Of a DNA stretch of 64,000 bases, positions 45,857 to 53,826 are shown piece after piece; positions within the stretch are counted from its first letter, which is position 1, and each line of letters begins with the position of its first letter. Origin of the DNA: Gemmobacter caeni. GTDB taxonomy: Bacteria; Pseudomonadota; Alphaproteobacteria; Rhodobacterales; Rhodobacteraceae. Location of the stretch: positions 174,697 through 238,696 of the forward strand of contig NZ_QBKP01000008.1 of the NCBI RefSeq assembly GCF_003054195.1, read 5' to 3'. Made by a program: the position numbers and the translations under genes. The notes beneath the pieces are model-generated. The model searched no databases and was not told where the DNA came from. It saw nothing but the letters and a program-made list of their open reading frames with translations.

Positions 45857-46332
45857 TCGTGGCTGGGACAGGGCACCGCCCAGACAAGATGGGAGGTTAT
45901 TCGGATAAGGTATTCTGCGGACTGGTCGAACTCGCCCGCACATGGCTTAACGACACACGGCCGAAGCAGGTGATAAGCGGCATGGCTCTCGGGTGGGATC
46001 AGGCTTTAGCTCAAGCCACGCTTGATCTCGGGATTCCTTTGACAGCGGCAGTTCCTTTCGACGGCTTCGAAGTGCGATGGCCGTTGTCGTCGCAGAAGAA
46101 AATGTGGAAGTTGCTTGATCTGGCGGATGAGGTGCACATTGTTCACCCGTACCCAGGAAGCGTTGCTCTGCAGATTCGCAACGAATGGATGGCCGACAGA
46201 GCCCATCTGATGCTTGCCCTTTGGGATGGATCGTGGGGCGGAACCTTCAACTGCATTCGATATGCGAGGAAAATCGGCAGACCAGTCGAGAATCTGTGGT
46301 CACGTTGGGAAATGCTGCAATTTCTAGGATGA
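45853..46332 (+). CDS. SLOG-domain protein (YpsA/DprA-like)
   Basis: 159 residues from ATG 45853. VAGTGHRPDKMGGYSDKVF and VISGMALGWDQALAQATLDLG with PLTAAVPFDGFEVRWP match the YpsA-related SLOG family, a Rossmann-like fold that binds nucleotide ligands. SLOG proteins act as sensors or effectors in some defence and stress pathways. Last prophage gene, 84 bases before the att-like tRNA end. Confidence 0.65.
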   Translation: MIVAGTGHRPDKMGGYSDKVFCGLVELARTWLNDTRPKQVISGMALGWDQALAQATLDLGIPLTAAVPFDGFEVRWPLSSQKKMWKLLDLADEVHIVHPYPGSVALQIRNEWMADRAHLMLALWDGSWGGTFNCIRYARKIGRPVENLWSRWEMLQFLG

Positions 46333-46415
46333 GCCTCCATTAGTCCACATTCGTCCGAAACTTTGTTGGTATTTTTGCTGGTATATACATGAAATTATCG
46401 TTAAAAATCAATATG

Positions 46416-46439
46416 TTTCGAGTCCCTCCGGGCCTACCA
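46416..46439 (+). other. attR-like tRNA 3' end
   Basis: TTCGAGT loop, CCCTC, CGGGCCT, A, CCA reads as the T-loop, T-stem, acceptor strand and CCA of a tRNA, but the 5' side needed to pair is absent (the AT-rich ATCAATATG precedes it). This is the usual scar where a phage integrates into the 3' end of a tRNA gene; the intact tRNA should lie at the left end. Upstream GTTGGTAT (46365) and GCTGGTAT (46377) could be integrase arm sites. Confidence 0.6.
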
Positions 46440-46467
46440 CTTCCCCCGGATCAGCGGGGCAGTGTGT

Positions 46468-48657
46468 TTAGCGCGCGGTAATGCGCGGCGGGCCATCGGT
46501 GATATGGCCGATCAGGCTGGCCGGGCTGCCTTCTGCATGAAGAGCCGCAAGCACGCTTTCGGCCCGCCCGGCCGGGAGGCAGGCAAGAAAGCCGCCGGAG
46601 GTTTGCGGGTCGAACAGCAATGCGGTTTCGGGGCGATCCGCAGGGGCGTCCAGCCGCCCGACCAGCAAAGCCCGGTTTGCAGGCGCCAGCGACGAGGCGA
46701 CACCTGCCGATGCCAGGGCTGCGGCGCCGGGCAGCAGCGGCAATGCCGCCAGGTGCAGATCAGCGGCGGTGCCCGAGGCCTCGCAAATCTCCAGCAGATG
46801 CCCGGCGAGCCCGAAGCCGGTCACATCGGTCAGGGCGCAGGCTTCGGCTGCGAGCAGCCTCGCCGCCGCCAGCGGTGCCGTGGTCATCGAGGCCAGCGCC
46901 GCCGCATAGGAATCCCCCAGCAGGCCACCGGGCAGACGGGTGCCCGCCATCTCGGCCGCCAGAATGGTGCCGGTGCCCAGCGGTTTGGTCAGCAGGATCG
47001 CATCGCCCGGTTGCGCGCCGCCCTTGCGGCGGATCTGCGCGGCCTCACCGGTGACGGTGAAGCCCAGGGTCAGCTCGGCACCGATGCTGGTATGCCCGCC
47101 GATGATAGCCGCCCCCGCCTCGGCAAAGGCGGCACCAGCCATGGCCATGATCTCGGCCAGCATTTCGGCCTGAAGCCGGTCTGACAGGCGGGGCAGGGTG
47201 ATCTGCGCCAGTGCGGCGCGCGGGGTGGCACCCATGGCCCAGACATCGCCCATCGCATGCAGCGCGGTGATGCGGGCCATGATGCCGGGGTCAAGGCTGA
47301 AGGCGCGCAGGTGATCGGTGGTCAGCACCTCGAACCCCGTGCCCCGCCGGATCACCGCCGCATCGTCGCCGGGGCCGGTGAGGATATCCGGGTCCGTCGT
47401 GTCGGGCAGGCGGGCCAGCGCCGCCGCGAGTGGCTCCGCGCCCACTTTCGCCCCGCAGCCGCCACAGAGCGGTTTGGGCCCCAGCGCCTCGGCCAGGCCC
47501 GCGGCGGCCGGTTGCGGCAGTGGCGGCACCGGCATCGCGGGATAGCTGGTGAACTTCGCCATGAAGGTGCGGTCGATCCGATCCTTCCAGCGCCAGAGCA
47601 GTGGATGTGTCAGCCGCAGCCCAAACTTGTCGGCCACTGCATTCCGCCGCCCGGTCGAGACCAGCTTGAGGTAATCGCGTTGCGGCTGATAGCGGCGCAT
47701 CGTGCCGGTTTCCGCCAGCGCCACGCGCAGGTTATGCAGCAGCACCGGCGCTTCGCGCACTGCAAAGACCCCGGCCTTGGGGCGCGGTGCATGGGACAGA
47801 TGCGCGCAATCCCCTGCGGCGAAGATCGCGGGGTCCGAGCTTTGCAGTGTCGGGCCGACGGTGATGAAGCCGTCGTGCAGGTCCAGCCCGGTATCGGCAA
47901 GCCAGCCCTGCGGCCGTGACCCGGCGACGGAAAGCGTGAAATCCGAGGGCAGCTCGCGCCCGTCGGTCAGGGTCACACTTTCAGCCCGTATCTTCGCGGG
48001 CGTGGCGCCTGTCAGCAGCGTTACACCCTCGCGCGTCAGTTCTGCCAGCAGGGCGGCACGCGCACCGGTGCCGATATGGGGAAGGGCGGTTGCCTCGCGC
48101 TCCAGCAGCGTGACCTGTGGGGTTACGCCAGCACCGCGCAGCCGATGCGCCGAGGCCAGCGCCAGTTCGACCCCGCCGACCCCGGCCCCCACGATGACCA
48201 CATGCGAGGCGGGCAGGGCGCGTGTGACGAAAGCCTCCCACGCCTCGGCATAGGCACCCAAAGGCTTGGCAGAAATGCCATGCGCGGCATAGCCCGGCAA
48301 CCCGGGCAGGCCCGAGCCGATGCCAATGTCAATCGAGGCGATGTCATAGGCGACCGGCCCGCGCCCCTCCAGCAGCACATGGCGGCTGGCGCGGTCGATC
48401 CCCACCGCGCGATCCAGGATCACCCGCGCGCCCGCAAAGCGCGCCAGCGGCACGAGGTCGATCATGATCTCGTCGCGCCGGTAATGCCCGGCGATCAGGC
48501 CGGGCAGCATGCCGGTATAGGGCGCCACCGGGCCGGGGTTGATCACGGTCAGCCGCGCGCCGGGTAGCGGCCGCATCCCCCACATCCGCAGCACGAGCGC
48601 ATGCGCATGGCCGCCACCCACCAGCACCAGATCCCTTGTTTGCGGAAAACCCTGCAT
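46468..48657 (-). CDS. selD: Selenophosphate synthase fused to FAD/NAD oxidoreductase
   Basis: 729 residues. Residues 1-370 are a pyridine-nucleotide oxidoreductase-like part (LVLVGGGHAHALVLRMW; HVVIVGAGVGGVELAL; FAAGDCAHL). Residues about 395-729 are SelD: CGGCGAKVG with the active Cys, PGDDAAVI, HAMGDVWAMGATPRAALAQ, IIGGHTSIGAELT, TDVTGFGLAGHLLEI. SelD makes selenophosphate from selenide and ATP for selenocysteine or selenouridine. The fusion occurs in several alphaproteobacteria; its reductase part may supply selenide. No SelA, SelB or tRNA-Sec is in the window. Confidence 0.9.
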   Translation of the reverse strand: MQGFPQTRDLVLVGGGHAHALVLRMWGMRPLPGARLTVINPGPVAPYTGMLPGLIAGHYRRDEIMIDLVPLARFAGARVILDRAVGIDRASRHVLLEGRGPVAYDIASIDIGIGSGLPGLPGYAAHGISAKPLGAYAEAWEAFVTRALPASHVVIVGAGVGGVELALASAHRLRGAGVTPQVTLLEREATALPHIGTGARAALLAELTREGVTLLTGATPAKIRAESVTLTDGRELPSDFTLSVAGSRPQGWLADTGLDLHDGFITVGPTLQSSDPAIFAAGDCAHLSHAPRPKAGVFAVREAPVLLHNLRVALAETGTMRRYQPQRDYLKLVSTGRRNAVADKFGLRLTHPLLWRWKDRIDRTFMAKFTSYPAMPVPPLPQPAAAGLAEALGPKPLCGGCGAKVGAEPLAAALARLPDTTDPDILTGPGDDAAVIRRGTGFEVLTTDHLRAFSLDPGIMARITALHAMGDVWAMGATPRAALAQITLPRLSDRLQAEMLAEIMAMAGAAFAEAGAAIIGGHTSIGAELTLGFTVTGEAAQIRRKGGAQPGDAILLTKPLGTGTILAAEMAGTRLPGGLLGDSYAAALASMTTAPLAAARLLAAEACALTDVTGFGLAGHLLEICEASGTAADLHLAALPLLPGAAALASAGVASSLAPANRALLVGRLDAPADRPETALLFDPQTSGGFLACLPAGRAESVLAALHAEGSPASLIGHITDGPPRITAR

Positions 48658-48801
48658 CCTGCCCCCGTCGCGCCTGCCGCAGCCTATCTGCCTCCAAGGG
48701 CCATGGCGAGAGGCGCGGCTGCGACATCTTGGGTCGCAGGCGGGGATGACCTTGCCCCGCGCGGCAGCTATCGGAAAGGGGCGGAACAGGAACGGCGAGA
48801 C

Positions 48802-50805
48802 ATGAAATACCTTCTGGGCGTGGATACGGGCGGCACCTACACCGATGCGGCGATCATGGACGAGGCAGCGACGCAGGTGGTGGGCAAGGCGAAATCGCTG
48901 ACCACGCGCGCTGATCTCAGCCTCGGGATTGGCCGCGCTGTCGATGCGGCACTGGCGGCGGCGCAGGTCGCGCCTGCCGACGTGGCCATGGTGTCACTGT
49001 CCACGACGCTCGCCACCAATGCGCTGGTCGAGGGGCAGGGCGGCCGCGTCGCGCTGGTATTCATCGGCTTCGATGCCGCCGATCTGGAACGCGGCGGCCT
49101 GACCGAGGCTTTGGGCGGTGATCCGGTGATCCGTCTGGCGGGCGGTCACGAACATTCCGGTGCCGAGTCCGCACCGCTGGATCTTGCCACGCTGGAGGCT
49201 GAGGCCGCGCGGCTGGCGCCCGATGTCATGGGTTTTGCCGTGGCCGCCCGTTTTGCCACCCGCAACCCGGCACATGAGGTCGCGGCCCGCGCCGCGATCC
49301 GTGCCGCGACCGGGCGGCCGGTGACCTGCTCGCACGAGCTTTCGGCCGGGCTGAACGGCCCGAAACGCGCGCTGACCGCCGTTCTGAATGCGCGGCTGAT
49401 TGGGATGATCGACCGGCTGGTCGCGGCCTGCGAGCGGCATCTGGCCGCTGTCGGCATCGACGCGCCGCTGATGGTGGTGCGTGGCGACGGCGCGCTGATT
49501 TCCGCCGCCATGGTGCGGGAACGTCCCATTGAAACCATCCTCTCCGGCCCCGCCGCCAGCATCGTCGGTGCGCGCTGGCTGACGGGCGAGCCTGATGCGC
49601 TGGTCTCCGATATCGGCGGCACCACCACCGACGTGGCGCTGCTGAAAGACGGGTTGCCCGAGATCGACCCGGAAGGTGCGCGCGTCGGTGGCTTCCGCAC
49701 CATGGTCGAGGCCGTGGCGATGCGCACCACCGGCCTTGGGGGCGATTCAGAGGTGCATCTGCTGCAAGCAGGGCTTGAGGGTGGGTTGCGGCTTGGCCCC
49801 CGGCGGCTGGTGCCGGTCTCGCTTCTGGCGGTCGATCATGCGGAGATGGTGCATGCGGCACTGGACCGTGCGTTGTCGGCCGAGGTCTCGGGCGATTTCG
49901 ACGGGCGTTTTGTCATCCCGATGCAGGGCCAGACCGGCGGGCTGACCGCGCGGGAGGCCGCGCTGCTGGCCCGGATCGACGCGCCGATGCCGATGGCCCG
50001 CCCGATCACCTCGCGACTGGAGGTAGCGGCGATGGACCGGCTGGTCGCGCGCGGGCTGGTGATGATTTCCGGCGTTACCCCTTCGGATGCCAGTCATGTT
50101 CTGGGGGGTCTGGCCGATTGGGATGCTTTGGCCTCTGAAAAGGCGCTGCGCCTGCTGGGGCGGCGGCGGACAGGGCGGGGCGAGCGTTTTGCCACCGATC
50201 CGGCGGTTCTGGCGCGGATGATCGTCGACCAGTTGACCGCGCAAACCGTCGATTGCCTGCTGGAGGCCGCCTTCGCCGAAGATCCGGCTTTCGCAGGTGA
50301 GGCGCCTGAGGTTCTGGCGCGCCACCTGCTGACCCGGCAGGGGCTGGCGCGGCATCGCGGCGTGGTTGACATCGGGCTGCGGCTGGCGGTGCCGGTGATC
50401 GGCCTCGGCGCCTCGGCGCCCTTTTATTACGGCGCGGTCGGGGATCGGCTTGGCAGCCGGATGATCCTCCCGGAACATGCCGGGGTTGCCAATGCCATTG
50501 GCGCCGTGGTCGGCCAGGTCAGCCAGCGCGCCACCGGCCTTGTCACCAGCCCCGGAGAAGGGCGCTTCATTGCCCATCTGCCCGCCGGCAACGTGCTGTT
50601 TTCCAGTGCTGATTCCGCCTTGGCCGCGCTGGAGACCGCACTTGCCGACGAGGCGCGCAGCCGCGCCGCCCGTGCCGGTGCCGAGGAAGTGCATATCGCC
50701 ACCCACCGCGACATCCGCGAGGCCGAGGTGGAGGGTAACCGCATGTTCCTTGAGGCCACGCTCAGTGTCATCGCCTCGGGGCGACCGCGCGTGGCGCATG
50801 ACTGA
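48802..50805 (+). CDS. Hydantoinase/oxoprolinase family protein
   Basis: 667 residues from ATG 48802; upstream frame extension overlaps the selD start and is rejected. Actin-like ATPase motif GVDTGGTYTDAAIMD at the N-terminus and SDIGGTTTDVALLKDG near residue 275, typical of HyuA/hydantoinase A. Such enzymes open cyclic amides using ATP, usually with a HyuB partner, which is not present here. Divergent from selD, with a 144-base intergenic region. Confidence 0.85.
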   Translation: MKYLLGVDTGGTYTDAAIMDEAATQVVGKAKSLTTRADLSLGIGRAVDAALAAAQVAPADVAMVSLSTTLATNALVEGQGGRVALVFIGFDAADLERGGLTEALGGDPVIRLAGGHEHSGAESAPLDLATLEAEAARLAPDVMGFAVAARFATRNPAHEVAARAAIRAATGRPVTCSHELSAGLNGPKRALTAVLNARLIGMIDRLVAACERHLAAVGIDAPLMVVRGDGALISAAMVRERPIETILSGPAASIVGARWLTGEPDALVSDIGGTTTDVALLKDGLPEIDPEGARVGGFRTMVEAVAMRTTGLGGDSEVHLLQAGLEGGLRLGPRRLVPVSLLAVDHAEMVHAALDRALSAEVSGDFDGRFVIPMQGQTGGLTAREAALLARIDAPMPMARPITSRLEVAAMDRLVARGLVMISGVTPSDASHVLGGLADWDALASEKALRLLGRRRTGRGERFATDPAVLARMIVDQLTAQTVDCLLEAAFAEDPAFAGEAPEVLARHLLTRQGLARHRGVVDIGLRLAVPVIGLGASAPFYYGAVGDRLGSRMILPEHAGVANAIGAVVGQVSQRATGLVTSPGEGRFIAHLPAGNVLFSSADSALAALETALADEARSRAARAGAEEVHIATHRDIREAEVEGNRMFLEATLSVIASGRPRVAHD

Positions 50806-50875
50806 AGCGGCAGGTGAGAAAAGTTGCGATTCCCGCTTGACCTCCCCGCCGGGCTTCACTAGGAACCGCGCCAGT

Positions 50876-50952
50876 GGCTAGGTAGCTCAGTTGGTTAGAG
50901 CACACGACTCATAATCGTGGGGTCGGGGGTTCAAATCCCCCCCTCGCCACCA
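50876..50952 (+). tRNA. tRNA-Met (CAU), elongator type
   Basis: 77 bases with encoded CCA. Acceptor GGCTAGG, D-arm GCTC/GAGC, anticodon stem CACGA/TCGTG with loop CTCATAA (anticodon CAT), T-arm GGGGG-TTCAAAT-CCCCC, acceptor 3' strand CCTCGCC, discriminator A. One acceptor mismatch (T4 against C69). Could alternatively be read by lysidine modification as Ile, but the body resembles elongator Met. Confidence 0.9.
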
Positions 50953-51059
50953 CTCAATCAAGTAATATCGAGCCGTTGGGTGGGGTGCCGGAAGTGGTGC
51001 GTTGGAGCGTCTAAACGATCTTCGTGTTGACGGTCCTTTTCCGGCAGATCAATGGCCCG

Positions 51060-51975
51060 ACCGGGCTGACGCCCCGGGATCGGCGATCTGTGGTTTGACA
51101 CTTCGAGCAACAGCAAATGCTACCGCTGGGGCGGGGCCAACTGGATCTCTGTGCAGGACGGCAATATTCCCGATCTGCTGTCCACCACATCGGCGCAGTC
51201 TTCGGCGATCACCAGCCTGCAGAATGATCTGGCGGGCAAGGCCCCGGCCTCGGCGCTGAATGCCCTGACGACGCGGGTGACGACGGCGGAGGGCAATATC
51301 ACCGCCAATGCCGGTGCCCTGACGGCGCTCAGCGCCGATGTGGGGAAGTTCGCGGCGGCAGGAAAGTTCCGGGTCAGCGTCGAGGCCACGCCTTCCGGTG
51401 CCACTTCGCGCATCGGCCTTTCCGCCACGGCCTCGGGCGGGGCCACCACCCAGACGGCGGCGCTGTTTCTGGAGGCCACCAGCTCGGGCGTGGGGCGGGT
51501 GCTGATCGATGCCGACCGCTTTGCCATCCTCAACGGAACCACACGGGATGTGCCCTTCGTGGTGGATGGTGGCGCCACCTATATCAGGAAGGCCATGATC
51601 AAATCCGGCGATATCGATGCCGACAAGATCGACACCGACAGCTTCAGCACTGCCGGCATGGCGCTGTTCGGCGGCACGCTGCAATCCGACAATTATGCCC
51701 CGGGCGCGGCGGGCTGGCGCATCCGCAGGAACGGTGTTGCCGAGTTCTGGGGCCTGATCGTGCGCGGCTCGATCCAGGACGGTGCGGTCTCTGACCGGGC
51801 GGTCACCGCGCGGCCGGGCGACTGGACCAATGACACGACGGGGTCCTGGAGTGTGGTGAACACCGTCACCCTGACCGGCCTGTCCCCCGATGCCATCTAC
51901 TTTGCCAATATCAAGCTGGAGAGCACCGCAAGTATGCGCCAGTATGTCCGCAGCCGTGGAGGTGAGACCGCATGA
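51060..51975 (+). pseudogene. Broken tail-tip (J-like) gene remnant
   Basis: A frame from about 51070 to 51975 encodes GDLWFDTSSNNKCYRWGGANW, then an LQNDL coiled region, GKFRVSVEATPSG and GAAGWRIRRNGVAEFWGL, the C-terminal half of a phage tail-tip protein related to the gene at 2-3595. Just upstream, GPTGLTP in another frame (51051-51074) would lead into GDLWFD, so there is a frameshift near 51070 and a stop at 51067. The N-terminal portion is missing. It begins 100 bases after tRNA-Met. Confidence 0.7.
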
Positions 51976-52190
51976 GCAACTTTGCAGGCGGTGTAATCGT
52001 GGTCCTGCTGCTGATCTTTAATGTTTGGCTCTACTTTTTCGTACCGGCGTCCATGGCGACCGAGCGCGGCCGGTCGCCTGTTGCCTGGGTCATTGTCGGT
52101 TTGTTGCTGACACCATTCGCTGCCATCATAGCGCTGGTGTTTCTCGGCGGAACTCCTGGAACGCCTCCCTCGGGTTTACGCAAGTCGTAG
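51972..52190 (+). CDS. Small two-helix membrane protein
   Basis: 72 residues, ATGA overlap with the tail-tip remnant. Two hydrophobic helices (GVIVVLLLIFNVWLYFFV and VAWVIVGLLLTPFAAIIALVF). Unknown; could be a lysis or host membrane protein. Confidence 0.5.
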   Translation: MSNFAGGVIVVLLLIFNVWLYFFVPASMATERGRSPVAWVIVGLLLTPFAAIIALVFLGGTPGTPPSGLRKS

Positions 52191-52343
52191 AAGAGAAGCC
52201 GATCTACGGACCTGTGCCTTCGGTAGCTAAGCCTTTTGCCGCTGGTCGTGACCTAGGACTTTCTGTTAGGCAGCGCTCAGCGAAACGGTCGTTCGCTTGA
52301 TGCCGCAGTTCGATAACTCGGTGCAAACCGTTGGTCTAGGCGT

Positions 52344-52751
52344 TCAAGTTCCGATGATGGATCTGACAAAGAGATCAAGGGTCCGCCCTGCCGGACGATG
52401 CGAGATTGACGCGCATCGATGGGCGAGATGCTGAACGATGTTTGCATCCTCATAGAGCTCGGTCTCAAACAATTCGAGGACCCCAATGGCCCGACCGATG
52501 TCTTTGCCGTAGGCTGCCAGATCAACTTTCTGGTTCTGGAAACCAGCGGCCTTGGTCGGGAAAGGATAGGCGATGTTCAATTCGAAAATTCGATCATTCG
52601 CACTGCGAACAAGGAAGGCTTGCCCGTAATGGGTATCGTTGCCGAAATTCGAGTTAGGATCCTTGGCGCCGAAGTCGATATAGGCATACCGATAAGGATC
52701 GCTGATTGGCAGCAGGACAGTGCGCCCGCGCGGGAAACGTTCATGAAGCAT
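52344..52751 (-). CDS. Unknown protein on the strand opposite to the tail genes
   Basis: About 135 residues. The minus frame avoids rare codons, while the overlapping plus ORF (52419-52943) uses several ATA and AGG codons, so the minus reading is preferred. Sequence YRYAYIDFGAKDPNSNFGND, then AYPFPTKAAGFQNQKVDLAAYG, looks like a natural soluble protein. No ribosome binding site is clear and no family is recognised. Confidence 0.4.
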   Translation of the reverse strand: MLHERFPRGRTVLLPISDPYRYAYIDFGAKDPNSNFGNDTHYGQAFLVRSANDRIFELNIAYPFPTKAAGFQNQKVDLAAYGKDIGRAIGVLELFETELYEDANIVQHLAHRCASISHRPAGRTLDLFVRSIIGT

Positions 52752-52770
52752 CGGCTGAGGAGGCCGCAGA

Positions 52771-53184
52771 ATGAGCATCGACTGGAGCAGGACGATTACC
52801 GCCGAGGCCCGCGCCGCAACCGCGCTGGAGGCCGCCAAAGCCGAGGCCCGTGTCACGCTGGCAGCGGCCGTCACCGCCGCCCGCGCCACGCTGATCACCG
52901 ATCTGCCGGGGCAGAGCATGATCTACCTCGCCAAGGAAGCTGAAGCCCGCGCCTGGATGGCCGATCCCATACCGGACCCCGCCGCCTATCCGCTGCTTTC
53001 GGCCGAGCTGGGCATCACCGCCCCCGATGGCGCCAGCCTCGCGCAGATCTGGCTCAACCTCGCCACCCTCTGGCGCAGCACCGCCGCCGGTCTGGAGGCC
53101 CTCCGCCTCACCGCCAGCGCCGCAATCGACGCCGCGACGACACTTGAGGAGGTCGGCTCGGCGATGGAAGGCCTGGTGATTTGA
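52771..53184 (+). CDS. Small phage tail-region protein, alanine-rich
   Basis: 137 residues with AGGAGG 8 bases upstream. Helical, alanine-rich (TITAEARAATALEAAKAEARV), then PIPDPAAYPLLSAELGITAPDG; this resembles the small proteins encoded after tail fibre genes in Rhodobacterales prophages. A leftover of the tail module. Confidence 0.55.
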   Translation: MSIDWSRTITAEARAATALEAAKAEARVTLAAAVTAARATLITDLPGQSMIYLAKEAEARAWMADPIPDPAAYPLLSAELGITAPDGASLAQIWLNLATLWRSTAAGLEALRLTASAAIDAATTLEEVGSAMEGLVI

Positions 53185-53826
53185 GGGCTGGCGTTAACCG
53201 GGGCTTTGCAGCACCCTTTGACGGTAGAGGCAAAAAATCGCTCTGCTGCAGGATTTGGTGTAAAACTCTGCAGCTTTTGCCGTCACGCTACATCAGTCAC
53301 GCTACAGCCGTCACGCTACAGCTGTGAGTTGACACAGAAAACTGCACAAAGGTGGGAACAGTCGGGAAGGAGTGGGATGCTTTGGTAAGTCATTGGTTCA
53401 AGGTAGTTTTATGAGGTTTAGATCTCGCTCCGGCTGCTTGCCTGTCGGGGAAACTATGAACGCAAGCGCGTAAGCCCCTTTATGTTAGATCTTCGAAACG
53501 GGCGATTTGCCCTGCGGAGAAGGGACCGTTTAAGTGTCCGTTTTCACGACGAGAAATTGCGATCTTGAGCCTGTGGCGGCTGAAAATCGCGGCTGAACTG
53601 GCCATCCGAACATGCAAATCGGGCCGCAAGTTTCCGGAGCCAGTTGCATGTTCGGTTAAGTCATTGATTTTGCGTCGGTTTGACCTACAGAGCCGCGCAA
53701 TGCCTCGCCCAGAACATGCAACTGATTTTTCGCCTGCGGATGCTTGATTGGCAGGGGTCTTCTATGAGGCGGGCGACTGCGTCGAAGGGTAACTCAGGCG
53801 AAACGCCTGAGGGATTTCTGCACAGT
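53185..53826. repeat. Gene-free segment with short repeats and hairpin
   Basis: About 640 bases without a credible gene. Holds three copies of GTCACGCTACA in 14-base steps (53282, 53296, 53310); a 13-bp inverted repeat CAGTTGCATGTTC (53641-53653) and GAACATGCAACTG (53712-53724); another GAACATGCAA near 53607; and a hairpin CTCAGGCG-AAA-CGCCTGAG (53793-53811) between the tail remnant and the res gene end. Confidence 0.6.

Larger units (their letters stand above)
1..46439. mobile_element. Right-hand part of a siphovirus-like prophage
   Basis: Continuous phage gene content runs from the left edge to a tRNA 3'-end sequence at 46416-46439, after which host genes (selD, hydantoinase-like) begin. 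Tail and lysis genes come first, then leftward nucleotide-metabolism genes, then rightward small genes and a replication module. Tail architecture (GTA-like TIM barrel, tail-tip protein, no contractile sheath in view) suggests a non-contractile tail. No capsid, portal, terminase or integrase is present, so the left part of the prophage lies outside the window. The left limit is set only by the window edge. Confidence 0.85.

Noticed and set aside
46416..46439. Complete tRNA gene at the prophage right end
   Set aside because: Only the T-loop to CCA is present; the preceding bases cannot form the T-stem, anticodon arm or acceptor 5' strand.
52419..52943. 174-codon plus-strand ORF
   Set aside because: Uses several rare ATA and AGG codons and overlaps the well-placed gene at 52771; the minus-strand frame is more natural.
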